Shown here: piece after piece, positions 36,101 through 48,217 of the stretch
Layout: each line of letters opens with the position of its first letter
How positions within the stretch are numbered: the stretch's first letter is position 1
The notes under the pieces: generated by a model
Seen by the model: the letters and a program-made list of their open reading frames with translations, nothing else
Database searches by the model: none
Told to the model about the DNA's origin: nothing
Assembly: GCA_030737875.1 (NCBI GenBank)
Contig: CM060912.1
Location: forward strand, 209,883,231-209,947,230
Length of the DNA stretch: 64,000 nucleotides
DNA from: Allium sativum
Taxonomy: Eukaryota > Streptophyta > Magnoliopsida > Asparagales > Amaryllidaceae
Direction: 5' to 3'
Position numbers and translations under genes: made by a program

Positions 36101-38308
36101 TTAGAGATAAATCTTCGAATGCTTGATATAAATTTGGTAAATGAAAACTCTTATTATCTGAGGAATTTAAAAGGTAATTCACCATTATTCCGCTTATAAT
36201 ATGAGTTGGATACGATAATTAATATTGAAGATAAGTTGATGGTATTTCTATCCAGATCAGATGTCGAAGAATTGAATAAATCTTTCAATTAAGATACGGG
36301 TTTTCACCCTGATTGAAATAAGTTAGATAGAAATAATCTTCGATATTTGGTATGAAACCTCATGATGTAAACGTATACTATCTGGGGAATTTGAAAGGTA
36401 TTATTATATCGTTATTCCACTTATGGTATTCGTTGATTATGAGAATTCATATCGAATATAAGTGGATAGATTTCTGTGTAAACTATGATTCAATATCGAT
36501 TGATTGGGTTTTGTCGTGAATCGTATCTTCAATAATATCATTCTTGAAACCCAATGAGATTGAATGGTGGAAATCCATATCGTAATTGGGATTTAATCAA
36601 ATCTTTGATTCAAGGGGTAAGAAATTGAAGCAAAGGTATAATCTTTGATTTCAAAGAAGAGATAAGACGATAATGAGATGTATGAAATTAAAGTAATTCA
36701 AACCTTGAATTATATATGAATTGATAATCTTTTGGAAGGAGATTTAAATTGAAAGGCCTGTGTAAACCATAGCTACTGTTTTAAAGTACGCTTATTACTT
36801 GGAAAGACCGGGATCGAATACATGTTCGAAACCATTCCAAGTAATAATACGATGTTATGAAGCAATTCAAGACTCGGTAAACGACGAATGAAGACCGAGA
36901 ATATTTAAATTTGTTTAGATTGATTGTTGATTAATGTCTCGGTTAGGTCGGCCACCGATACGAGGTATGAGTTACATGAGACCTGAACATATTTAAGTAT
37001 TTTCGGGTTGTTGTTCCGTTCAGACCCAGAACGGATTGGTATGGATGGTGTGTCTGACGTTGAAATTGACCGCATAGCACTGATTTCCGTTAATGTATAT
37101 CGGATTTGTGGCAATATATTATCCTTGTCTCTAAGCCATATGAACTTAGAGGGTATGCATTGATTTAAATCAGTGATATGTCGTGAATTGTCAATGTGGC
37201 ATACCCAAGTTATGAGACGAGCTAGTAATGATCAAAGAATGGCTTATCGAAGCATCGCTTTGCGTATGACGTGACATCAACAAACCTCACACCCCGGATT
37301 TGATGAGAAACTGGCGGTTAGGTTTTATACTTATATATGAATTGATGATGAAGCTGTGTAGCAGTAGGAAACCACTTATGAACCTGGGGAAGTTGGGTAA
37401 GTTCGGGGGGCCGTGTCTGGTCGAAAACCGTTGATCTGCCCTAACGATGTGTAGTCGGTGTCCGCGTATGGTCGAAAAAGCCGTTGAGGCACTTCGTTTT
37501 GTATCCCTGATTGATCTTTCGTGCCAGGAATCATCAAGTTGGAAACCCAAATTTCTTATGCGAGCCATACGATTTTGATTGTATGTATATATGGCAACAT
37601 ATATTATGGGGTATATGCTGTCTAGGATTAATACATTTACTTGCGAATTGTTTTCCACACTGTATATATATTATGGTATTGAAGAGGATTTTACGTATGA
37701 AAGCATATTTGGTTGTCATAAGATAAAACTCGACCATCTGGTGTGCGCTTACATTGTGTGATGTGGGACGAGCTTATGATAGCTTCATTTTCAAAAGACA
37801 TTGCGCATTTATATGCACGGGTATTCACATGGAGTAAATCCGTTCCGCGTTAGCTGCGTGATCCGGTGAAGTTCCCAACTTAAAAAAAAGAATATAACTG
37901 TTTGAGTTCTCACACCAGTCTCACGACTGACCTGGAGTTTATTGTCCCCTCACCTAAACTCTGGGTGCCCATGATTTTCGCACGGGAAGCCAGTAGTTTA
38001 GTTTTGCAGTTATGGATCGTTGGAGCAGGATTTAGAGTGCTTCTAGAGTTGGAGTCCACGATAGAGTTGAAGCTTCCGCTGTGTTTTGATCTCCCGCTGA
38101 GAGTAAAGTTATTTTCTTTTCTTCCGCTGTGTATATAATCAATGTACTCTGAAATTCTATGTAACTCTGATGTAACATTGTAATTGGCAATGAAAGTTTC
38201 TGTTATTTTTGTTCAATATATGTATGTACCCATAAAAATTCGTCTTTATGAACGGTTTAAGTCGGTTTAATTACCGGTAAGAACTGGGCAAAAAGGCTGG
38301 TCGTTACA
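33113..38308 (+). repeat. LARD-1 3' LTR
   Basis: 5196 bases, co-linear with 25487-30683 with only scattered single-base differences and one- to two-base indels. Its second base pair context is TGCAACGAGC versus TGTAACGAAC in the 5' LTR. Confidence 0.95.
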
Positions 38309-38315
38309 CAGACAT
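38309..38315 (-). pseudogene. Displaced first codons of the WAT1-related gene
   Basis: Minus-strand ATG TCT G at 38315-38309. Removing LARD-1 and one copy of the 5-bp duplication joins this to GT TTT AAA GAA at 25481 and below in perfect frame, giving a protein start MSGFKEALKSLKPYL that fits WAT1 family N-termini. AT-rich leader with TATATATATA lies at 38335-38346 just upstream, probably too close to the ATG to be the only core promoter. Confidence 0.88.
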
Positions 38316-39479
38316 TGTTGCTTTGTTATGCATGTGTATATATATAGCCAACAGAAGACTTCAGAGTACAATGAGAAAAACTCTGAGCGAAAAATGAAGT
38401 GCTTATGGCACCCTTTTTTATATCGGTCGTAAGTGGTGCTATACAATTTGAGTTGTAGGTTATTTTATTGTTTTTCTTGCTTTCACTACTTTAAGTTGCT
38501 GGCATATAATGCATAATGACATGTTCCAAACATTTTGAAAATGAAGCTGAATCTAATCCTTTTTTGATTTAGTGATTTGACGGGCCCGGTTTTTGCATTT
38601 GTAACCAATAGCTGTAATCTTAATAAGTATTCAATTATAAGATGTCTGCTTTTGAACTTGAATTCTAATGCATAAGAACTTTTTTAAAAGGGTAAATGTA
38701 TTGATGGCCACTAAAATGTGGTAAGAGAAACAAAATGAATAAACCTGATATTAAAACACAAACAAAATTCTCTTTAGGGTTTCAAAACCCTACAAAATGA
38801 TGAAACTCGGATAAAGCTCGAAAGAATCATTCGACCTGAGCTTGCGAGACCCTAAACCTCTTGTTTGGGGGGGAAGGAGGGGTGGTTTGCAGTTCATGAA
38901 TCTAACCATCACTTCATTGCTTGTCATATCAATGGAGTTGAACTAGTAGTGTTTGAATCTTCTTCAAACTTGTGTTTGCAAGTAATGCAACAACATACAG
39001 CTTTTCCTTAAGCATAAGTTAGAGTCTGACTTCCAGGTCATGATAGCGAGCTCCGCGTAAGCTGCCCAAATGTCACTCATCACGTCAGCTGCCCATGTGT
39101 CACATGTCACATCAACTGTGGGGCCCACATGCCGTATCATAGTGAAATTAATAATATTTTATTTAATGCAACACCACCGTATTATGTAATGCAACACCAT
39201 TATCTTCAAATGCAACATCAAAAAAAATGCAATAGTAGAAAAATGCAAATGCTACATTAGAAGAAAGCAAATACAAAGCTTTAATCAAAATTTTTGCAAT
39301 ATCAGTTTTGTACATAGAAGAAACACTTCCAAAACATTCATCATTGCATTCAAACCATCCAAAATATTCTGCATACCATACAAATTCTTCAAATATACCA
39401 CAAGTGCAAATACATAATTTAAAAGTACTATTCAAATATTCTACATACCACAAATACCAGCACATACCATCCAAAATAT
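38316..39479. other. Intergenic: WAT1-gene promoter side and 3' region of gene X
   Basis: No further gene is supported. The left half should hold the promoter and leader of the WAT1-related gene (minus strand). The right half, from 39479 leftwards, is the 3' untranslated and downstream region of gene X. 39170-39260 has repeated AATGCAACA words, and 39340-39480 has imperfect repeats of ATACCATCCAAAATATTC. The minus ORF at 39163-39483 overlaps the gene X stop codon in another frame and is probably chance. Confidence 0.5.
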
Positions 39480-39503
39480 TCATTTTTCAGTTGCAGGAGT
39501 ACC
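39480..39503 (-). pseudogene. Gene X, last codons, separated from the gene by LARD-2
   Basis: Minus-strand frame ends ...GTPATEK with TGA at 39482-39480. It joins exactly to the exon at 53782 and above when LARD-2 and one GTACC duplication are removed. With the element present, the transcript would read into the 3' end of the LTR instead of these codons. Confidence 0.75.
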
Positions 39504-40527
39504 TGTAACAACCCGAAAATCTGGGCCAGTTTAAAATTTTTATTTTGGCAATTTTAGTGAATTTTGATAATTTAAAAGGAATTATTTTAAATAATATCGA
39601 CGAGAAATTTGTTTTGAATAGAATTCGATCGTATATATTATATACGTCGTCGTTAGAATATAAATAATTATATATAATTATAAATAGAATTGAAAATGGC
39701 GCGGTAGTTCGATAATTCGATTTCAAACTTCAATTGAATGTACCGGGTGCAAAACAATCCGGATTTTAGTGAAACCAAAAATAATGGGATCTAATTGTGA
39801 CTATCTTTCCAATGAATCTGAAAAATCAAAATTTCATAGCGGGAATCAAAAGATATGTCCAGTTGACAATTCTGAATAGTCGCTGTGGAATCCAGGCCCT
39901 TAAAAATAGAAATTTTGCAAACGATCTCGGATTTCGACGAAACCAGTTTTGTTGGGTCCGTGATGTCAAAATATTGCTAGATTCCAAATTTCATAATTTT
40001 TCGAATCAATATGTGAGCGTGGCAAAAGAAAACGCGTTTGACCAGTTTTAGTTGATTTTAATCGACTTGAAATTGGCCATTTTTCAAACGGTCTCAGAAT
40101 TCGACGAAACTAGTTTTGTTAGGACCGTATCGTCAATACGAAGCTAGAAAATATTTTTCTGGAATTTTTCTAGTTAGTATGTGACCCCGGTAATTTGAAA
40201 TGTACGTTTAAAATTCAATATAGTGATTTAAATGTAAATTAAACGGAAACTGATTGAAACGATCGAATCAGCTTACGATACATATCCCATTGTGTTCGGA
40301 ATGGGGGTAATTAGCTATGGACGACAGGCGGTAGGCCTCGTTTCGAGTTCGTTTGCAAAAGTCAACTTTTTGCAATTAAAAAAAAAAAATATCTCCCCCT
40401 TTAACCCGCTCTGGCCCCCTCTCTCATTTCAAATCGTTCAGTAGAAGAATAAAAAAAAGGGCTTCGTGCCCTAATAACGCTCCGCCTGGATCGCAGACCA
40501 CCACCGCGCCTCCGTAGCGCCGCCCCC

Positions 40528-40731
40528 ATGGCCACCTCCGACAAGACCCTCTCCCACGTTCTCTCTCCCCTCTGTAGAAACAACGGAGCCCCAAAACAAA
40601 AAAAAAACCCAACCCACTTCAGAACCGACGTCGCTCCGCCACCCGGAGGACCACAAGGCCACCGCCGAAGACCAGGCACCTTCCCCTACCCTCCAACGTC
40701 GAACTCCCCCCCCCCCCCCCCCCTTCACTAG
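40528..40731 (+). CDS. Small ORF (67 aa) in the GC-rich patch of LARD-2 5' LTR, unproven
   Basis: ATG in a strong plant context (CGCCCCCATGGCC) starts MATSDKTLSHVLSPLC, then a basic, proline-rich tail (PPPGGPQGHRRRPG) and a terminal poly-Pro run made by an 18-C tract. The same ORF is in the 3' LTR (48218-48415), where the A-rich run differs by three bases so the frame is kept. Composition differs sharply from the AT-rich LTR around it, as if a piece of gene leader or exon had been captured. A GTAAGT-like donor follows near 40763. I do not recognise the protein, and it may be untranslated leader. Confidence 0.3.
   Translation: MATSDKTLSHVLSPLCRNNGAPKQKKNPTHFRTDVAPPPGGPQGHRRRPGTFPYPPTSNSPPPPPLH
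40706..40723 (+). repeat. C homopolymer of 18 bases
   Basis: Run of 18 C's. The corresponding place in the 3' LTR (48401-48407) has seven after a CTCG. The tract has expanded or contracted after insertion, or reflects assembly error. Confidence 0.9.
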
Positions 40732-40852
40732 TACATCGCAGCACAACCCTACCATTTTTACTGTAAGTTTTGTTTTTGATTAATTTTATTTATCCTCTTT
40801 ATGTTATTTATTTGAAGAGGTAAAGTTAGGATTTTTATTTAGATAAAGAACT

Positions 40853-41124
40853 GATTTTGATATATTGAACATCGAAGTAAAAATGTGATTTTGATATATT
40901 GAACATCGAAGTAAAAATGTGATTTTTATATATTGAACATCGAAGTAAAAATGTGATTTTGATATATTGAACATCGAAGTAAAAATGTGATTTTTATATA
41001 TTGAACATCGAAGTAAAAATGTGATTTTTATATATTGAACATCGAAGTAAAAATGTGATTTTTATATATTGAACATCGAAGTAAAAATTCGATTTTTATA
41101 TATTGAATAACGGAATAAAAATTC
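40853..41124 (+). repeat. 34-bp tandem repeat, 7 good units plus one degenerate
   Basis: The unit GATTTTKATATATTGAACATCG followed by AAGTAAAAATGT repeats at 34-base spacing. The partner array in the other LTR has eight good units plus one. Confidence 0.95.
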
Positions 41125-42478
41125 GATTTTTAAATGTAGGAAGCGATTATAAAAATATGATTTTTATTTTAAAGACATCAGCAAATATAAAAATGTGTGA
41201 TTTTTATATATGTAGTGGCTACGGGCAACGAAGATGACGAAGATGCGATAGCGATGAAGATTTCTATCAATGAAGTGCCGTGGAGCTAGGATAGCTATCT
41301 ATGAGAATTTTTCACCTTTCAATTTCTTTTCTAGTTATATTTATATACTAGGATGCAGACGGTGCTTAGTAGCACCCGACACAATCGTCCACAGACCATG
41401 GACTTGTTTGTTTGGTTGCATAGATTAGTCAGATTATTTGATTTGAATTTGGTTGTTTGGTGAATTTGATTGATGTGTGAATGGCGTGGGCCTTCACTAG
41501 ACCGGGGATAAGGCTAGGCCTCGTCCCGTTTCTAGTATCGTGTCGTTATGCCGCCGAAATTTTCTAAAATAAGTTAGAAAATAAAAATACCATTTTATTT
41601 AAAGAATGAACTGAATAGAAATTCATATGTTAAAATAAAATTTTTTATCGTTAAAAATATAATTTTTAACGTGAATATGAATATAGTGAATGTGAATAAA
41701 TAAATATTCATTTACAAACCGGACGGTTTGTTTATGTACACCGATTTGACTGACATTGATTGGGACGGTAAATTTTACACATTGCCCAACTACACAACTA
41801 AAATCTGTGTTTGATTGTTTGAAACCCCACACGGGTGTTGGGATGAAATTTGAAATTCACTCATCCTGATTGATTAAATATGTCGATCGATTGATTGACA
41901 GGCTGTTATAAGCGTTAGATATCTATATTTGATGCTTATACAGTGTAGTGCACTTTGGTTGATGGTTGATTATTTTTCAATGCTATTATATGTGTGTAAT
42001 GTATGAAAATTCATATAATTAACATTATATGGTGATTGATTGGGCCTCATTCCAATTTAGAAAATAAAGAATAATATAAAATAAAGGTTCATGTGTTGAC
42101 AGTACTCATCCATTGAGATTGGTCATGTGTTGAACGAAATGTTTTGATAATAACAACTATTTTGAAAAAGAAATATTTGAAGTAGAATATTTGAAAATAG
42201 AAATATATGAAGCCGTGTTGATTAGATTGACGCCATTATGACGTGAATGATATTTATATCGATTTTATTCATTTTAAAATGAATATTGAAAAGTGATTTC
42301 GAAATCGAATATTTTGAAATGAAATTTGAATCAAATTGAATAGAAAACGAATTCGAATCGGATTTGTTTTGAATATATAACGAATTTGATTTCAATGGAA
42401 TATACAACGAATTGAATCGAATAGAAAACCAATTTGAATTGAATCGAATAGAAAACCAATTTGAATTGAATTGAATTA

Positions 42479-42829
42479 AAAACGATTTCGAAATGAATTG
42501 AATTGAAAACGATTTCGAAATGAATTGAATTGAAAACGATTTCGAAATGAATTGAATTGAAAACGATTTCGAAATGAATCGAATTGAAAACGATTTCGAA
42601 ATGAATCGAATTGAAAACGATTTCGAAATGAATTGAATTGAAATCGATTTCGAAATGAATTGAATTGAAAACGATTTCGAAATGAATTGAATTGAAAACG
42701 ATTTCGAAATGAATTGAATTGAAAACGATTTCGAAATGAATCGAATTGAAAACGATTTCGAAATGAATCGAATTGAAAACGATTTCGAAATGAATTGAGT
42801 TGAAAACGATTTCGAAATGAATTGAATTG
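42479..42829. repeat. 27-bp tandem repeat, 13 units, with ATTTCGAAAT palindrome
   Basis: Each unit is AAAACGATTTCGAAATGAAT followed by TGAATTG, with small changes. Because 27 is a multiple of three, the minus strand stays open as FNSIHFEIV repeats (part of the frame 42331-42852). I read the frame as a by-product of the repeat. Confidence 0.95.
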
Positions 42830-45800
42830 AAAGCGAATTGAAATGAATTCAAATTGAATTGAAATTTGAATTGAATAGAAATGAATTTTAAAACGAATTT
42901 ATAAAGAAGAACTCAATTTTGATTTGAATTGAAAAGGAAGTTGAAATTGCTTTTGAAACGAATTTAAAACTATTTATATAATTCGTTTTAAATAGAAATC
43001 GACGAAATATATATTATATATATTATATATATAATATAACGGCCTGAGTAGAACGCGCCGCGCCGCGGCAATTCGCGAATTTCGACCATTGATTTCAAAC
43101 GGTCATTACGGGAGATCCGACCGTCGGATTCTCCTAAAACCAGAACCGTTGGGTTCGTATCGAAAAGAGCTTTCTAACGAATGTGATAAATTAGAAATCT
43201 AACGGTTGGATTTGGAATTATGTCCAAATCAAATTTGAAAAAGGTCGCTATACGTGCAGTTCGATGGCCATTGGTGGAAATCGACTGTACGGGCCTTGAT
43301 AAAATTATTAAAAATAGTAATAATTTGTGTAAAATCATAAGAAATGATTTAGAAAGTATTGGGATGAAAAACTCCATATTTGAAAAGATAAAAATAGATT
43401 TTTATCGAAATGAACTAGTTTTGAACTAGAACTATAATTCTATTTATTTTTAAATAAATAAATTGAATTTGAAAAAGGGTTTTAAAAATAACCAGAATTT
43501 CCAATAATTATATTGGAATGGATTTGAATCGAAATTGTCTTCGGAATATTTCGATATTGGATTTCGTGATGATACAGATATTGTTATGGGAATTTGAAAG
43601 ATATAGATATATATATCGTTATTTCCAATATGATATTTGTTGGTCGTAGAATTTGATATTGAATATAAGCCGATATATTTTCTATTCAGAGCCTTGTATT
43701 TAATATCAAATGTGATTTGGGTTTGTCGTGAATGGTGTCTTCACTAACACTGTTCTTGAACCCAGTTGAGAAAAGATTAAATCTTTTTATTTAGATTTAA
43801 TGAAGTGTACCAATTAAATAATATTTAATTGAAATTGAATTGATATTGATTTTTGGGTTTATCGTGAACAGTGTTTTAAATAACACTTGTTCTTTAACCC
43901 GATAATTAATGGAATGTGATTTTGGGTTTATCGTGAACCGTGTTTTTAAATGACAATGATTCTTTAACCCAGTCGAAGATTAAAACTAAGTGGAGTTTTA
44001 ATGAATCTTTAATTAGATTGAAATGATCGAAAATGGAGTATCACCAGTTTTGCTCCAGGCGATAGTTAAATCTTTAATTAGATTTGAACGTGAAATGGTA
44101 ATTGAATTTACCGATAACACTGTGGTGTTAGATATGAAGTATTACCAGTTTTACTTCATGGGATGAATAGGTTGGGATTGGGGAATTAAAACAAATGATT
44201 ACTTCGGTAAGGTTCGTTAATCCCGACTAGTTGAATCGAAATTCATAAGATGATTAAAGAATAAATTCAAGAGATTTATCCTGGATAAAATTAATGGGAA
44301 CCTTTCCCTATGAATGTGAAATTTAGAAACTAACTGTCGGTTAGCCAAGTAGAATGGTTTTCTGAATATTGATCTGATGTTGGTTTCGGCCTTCGGGGTT
44401 AATATTTGGGGAATTATTCTCTCGATTAATTTACGGTTAGTGACTGATGAATTGGAATGAGGCGTATGTTGTGTTTGTGTAACACTTATTTAAAATATAC
44501 GCGAGTTATTCGAAAAGACCGGGTTTATCCCATTCTGAATAACTGATACGACGTTAAGTCGAAGATGAAGACGATGGTCGAAGACCGGAGGTCTTCATGT
44601 CGTTTGGGTGATTACTGATGATCTTGATTGGGCTGTACACCCAAGAAGATGGAAGCAGTTGGTGATCGTCCAGACGTACTTGGAGATCGATGGATATGAG
44701 GGGTACTAGGTGCCTTCGGTTTCGTTCAGACCCAGAACGGACTTGTAAATGGACTGTGTGTCTGACATTGGATTTTAGTCTGTGTGATTGATCTCTATTA
44801 AATATATATCTGTTTGGCGGCGGAGAATTTATTCTCTTTCTTAACGCCCTTCTCTGAGACGTACGAGCTCAGGGGTTATATATTGATGGATATCAATCGC
44901 ATGGAGTGAATGGCCTGTGTGGCATGCTTAAGTGGCAAATGATCAAGGCTTCTGTTGAAAAGCAAAGTCTTGTGGTGATGATCAAAGCACGGCCTTTGTG
45001 GCTTAGCTTTGTGTAACGTTTACTTCGCGAGTTTCACACCCGGTATGAACCAAAAACGGGAGACGGACCTCAGGGAGGGCATGCGTTTCCTTCTAGCTAA
45101 AAGGTGGCGTCAGTGGTTTTACACGCCCTGACGAGTTTGACTTATGTGGTTGTTGCTGTTGCGAGGCGCCTCGGTTTGATCGGACGATCCGGGTCCGATG
45201 GAGTCATTCGTTGGCTCATTTACGCCCCAAAGGGCGGGGAAACGTAGTGTTCAGGCATAATAATCCACATCGGTGGACCGGCCCTGTCGCTCCATGGGGC
45301 AGTTGCGGCTGTTCCTGAGACATGGGCTAGATTGTCTCGAATCGGTTGAGGACTATCTTTTGCCTCGGTTCATAGATGGAAATCCAATTTCCAAATACGT
45401 GACATTTGCGGTTTTATTTGTAAACCTATATATGGCGACATAGTGGCATGGGACGCTCATGTCGCCTATGATTGATACTTATGATTTGAAGTTGTTTTAT
45501 ACACTATGCACTTATAATAGTATCAAATGATTTGTTTTAAACGTATCAAGCATTCTTGGCTATTATAAGGTAAAAACCCTATCCCCCGGCTTGTGTTGCA
45601 TTGTGTGATAGGACCTAGGTCTTATAATAGCTTCATTTTTCTTTATTTAGCATTGCGCTGTTTGTTTTATGCACTGGTATTCTTGGGAGGAAACCCGTTC
45701 CGTGTTATACGGTGTGGTCCCTTGATTTACCTAACTTTAAAATAAAGATTAATAACTGTTTTAGTTCTCACACCAGTCCCATGACTGACTTGGAGTTTAT

Positions 45801-46152
45801 TGTTTTAACCTAAACTCTGGGTGCCCTTATTTTGACACGGGCAGCTAGTAGTTTTGGTTTTGCAGATTTATATTCACAGGATCCTGGTTTACAGCTGGAA
45901 TGATATCCGGAAAGCTTTGTATCCGTATATCTCTTCTAGTTGTGTATTGTATTATTTTCCGCTGCTATGTATTTAAATGTAATTTAAATCTCTGATATTT
46001 CTGTGTAATATTCATTTATACTCTGTATATTCTTGTATTCTGATGCATTGTTGTAATATACAATGAAATGTTCTTCTGTATGTGTTCTGTTGTGGCTTGT
46101 TCTCGAACTATCCGCGCTTTCCTCACCGGGGGAAGTTACGGGTTTTTACAGT

Positions 46153-46164
46153 TGGTATCAGAGC
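46153..46164 (+). other. LARD-2 primer-binding site
   Basis: TGGTATCAGAGC two bases after the LTR end, initiator tRNA-Met type, as in LARD-1 and elements A and B. Confidence 0.95.
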
Positions 46165-47168
46165 TTTGGTTTACAAAGCAGATATCAAGGCACATTAGAA
46201 CTATACGAAAGAATTCATCAGATATTGGATTAGTAATATCCAATTAGAATGACTCGTTAGAGATAGGATCAGTAGTATCCTAGAACGAGCGTGAAGAGTA
46301 TATTTTTGAAAATGAATACAAATTTTGTTTTGAAAATCTAAATCAATTATTCGTATTTGATTATTTATTTGTATTGATTTGGACAGTCCAGTATATAAAG
46401 ATTTTGCATATGCGCCTTGCAAACGTATATTCGAAGTTTTAATATACTGGATAGGTATAGAACCACACTCTAGTCACCCGGGGATGATCCTGATGATGGT
46501 GCATCATCATCAGCATCTATATTCGAGTGTCGAAGGTGTGATATCTATATATTTCCATTAGACTGGTGTGAGAACCAAAATTAGATAGGGCTTATTGTTG
46601 TGATTTGGCATCAAAAATCTGATTTTTGTATATGTATCAAAATTATGAATTTGAAACTCTAATTCACTAATTGATTGATGTTTGTGTTGTTTGTTTATTT
46701 GTTTGCTAATTTTTAACCATTATGCCTAACTGAATCAAATAGTGAATTGTATTGAAATCAGTTGCATTTGCTTGCATATACTTGTACTTTCATTGAACAG
46801 GTCATAGCAAGGAGGCTAGAGCAGAGAATAAAATTTGTTTGCCCGACAAATAGGTACATGTTTACTACATAATTTACTGTTTTGTTTGGGTGATGATGAT
46901 TTTATGAGCCTATTGGCTAGCCGCTTGGCTTTTTCTTTTTCTTTTTGTGATTAGAAGGACCGGGGAAGCTATTTGAAATTCCCCGATGCTCCCGGTGCAG
47001 GGGAGGTTATGGCGAAATTCTCCGAAAATTTAGGGTGTTAGCCAAATTTTTGAAAAATTTGAAAATTCTCAGAAACTGAAAAGTTAGAGAATGGAAGCCA
47101 GATCGAACGTAGTGTTGATTAATCAAACCACTTTCGACTTTGTTCCTTTTCGGGGACGAAAAGTTTTA
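46165..47168 (+). other. LARD-2 internal region, about 1 kb, non-coding
   Basis: Holds a block (46376-46510) homologous to LARD-1 30955-31090, a pyrimidine tract TTTTTCTTTTTCTTTTTG near 46930, and the pre-PPT words TTTTCGGGGACGAAAAGTTTT. No recognisable gag or pol frame. Confidence 0.9.
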
Positions 47169-47180
47169 AGTGGGGGAGAT
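47169..47180 (+). other. LARD-2 polypurine tract
   Basis: AGTGGGGGAGAT just before the 3' LTR start TGTAACAACC. Confidence 0.85.
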
Positions 47181-48217
47181 TGTAACAACCCGAAAATCTG
47201 GGCCAGTTTAAAATTTTTATTTTGGCAATTTTAGTGAATTTTGATTATTTAAAAGGAATTATTTTAAATAATATCGACGAGAAATTTATTTTGATTAGAA
47301 TTCGATCGTATATATTATATACGTCGTCGTTAGAATATAAATAATTATATATAATTATAAATAGAATTGAAAATGGCGCGGTAGTTCGATAATTCGATTT
47401 CAAACTTCAATTGAATGTACCGGGTGCAAAACAATCCGGATTTTAGTGAAACCAAAAATAATGGGATCTAATTGTGACTATCTTTCCAATGAATCCAAAA
47501 AATCAAAATTTCATAGCGGGAATCAAAAGATATGTCCAGTTGACAATTCTGAATAGTCGCTGTGGAATCCAGGCCCTTAAAAATAGAAATTTTGCAAACG
47601 ATCTCGGATTTCGACGAAACCAGTTTTGTTGGGTCCGTGATGTCAAAATATTGCTAGATTCCAAATTTCATAATTTTTCGAATCAATATGTGAGCGTGGC
47701 AAAAGAAAACGCGTTTGACCAGTTTTAGTTGATTTTAATCGACTTGAAATTGGCCATTTTTCAAACGGTCTCAGAATTCGACGAAACTAATTTTGTTAGG
47801 ACCGTATCATCAATACGAAGCTAGAAAATATTTTTTTGGAATTTTTCTAGTTAGTATGTGACCCCGGTAATTTGAAATGTACGTTTAAAATTCAATATAG
47901 TGATTTAAATGTAAATTAAACAGAAACTGATCGAAACGATCGAATCAGCTTACGATACATATCCCATTGTGTTCGGAATGGGGGTAATTAGCTATGGAGG
48001 ACAGGCGGTAGGCCTCGTTTCGAGTTCGTTTGCAAAAGTCAACTTTTTGCAATTAAAAAAAAATAAAATAAAATATAATATCCCCCCTTTAACCCGCTCT
48101 GGCCCCCTCTCCCATTTCAAATCGTTCAGTAGAAGAATAAAAAAAAAGGGGCTTCGTGCCCTAATAACGCGCCGCCTGGATCGCAGACCACCACCGCGCC
48201 TCCGGAGCGCCGCCCCC

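Larger units (their letters stand above)
25487..38308 (+). mobile_element. LARD-1: non-autonomous LTR retrotransposon with ~5.2-kb LTRs
   Basis: LTRs at 25487-30683 and 33113-38308 (TG...CA) are nearly identical by eye. Between them lie a PBS for initiator tRNA-Met, about 2.4 kb with no gag-pol frame, and a PPT. The flanks are CAGAT on the left and CAGAC on the right, a 5-bp duplication with one change, placed inside codons 2-3 of the WAT1-related gene. Long LTRs with a non-coding body match the definition of LARDs (large retrotransposon derivatives), which must borrow proteins from an autonomous relative. The pre-PPT words CGAGGACGAAAAGTT suggest a chromovirus parent. All ORFs listed inside it are short and not recognisable. 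Confidence 0.95.
39504..46150 (+). repeat. LARD-2 5' LTR
   Basis: Contains, in order, a GC-rich patch (40387-40735), a 34-bp tandem array, a 27-bp tandem array, a G/C-palindromic patch CGCGCCGCGCCGCGGC near 43055, repeated GGGTTTRTCGTGAA...GTTCTTKAACCC blocks (43720-43975), and a late block shared with LARD-1 (45770-45860). Confidence 0.97.

Noticed and set aside
38335..38346. TATATATATA as the WAT1-gene TATA box
   Set aside because: It lies only about 20-30 bases before the ATG, leaving almost no leader. The true start site may be further upstream.
39163..39483. 106-codon minus-strand ORF
   Set aside because: It overlaps the gene X stop codon out of frame, is built from local repeats rich in Phe, Tyr and Cys, and shows no domain.
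40401..40755. Minus-strand ORFs of 62-94 codons across the GC-rich patch
   Set aside because: Three overlapping frames open together, as expected from GC-rich sequence without AT-rich stops. None resembles a known domain.
42331..42852. 173-codon minus-strand ORF of FNSIHFEIV repeats as a protein gene
   Set aside because: The frame exists because the tandem unit is 27 bases long and has no stop. It has no promoter context, varies in length between the two LTRs and has no recognisable fold.
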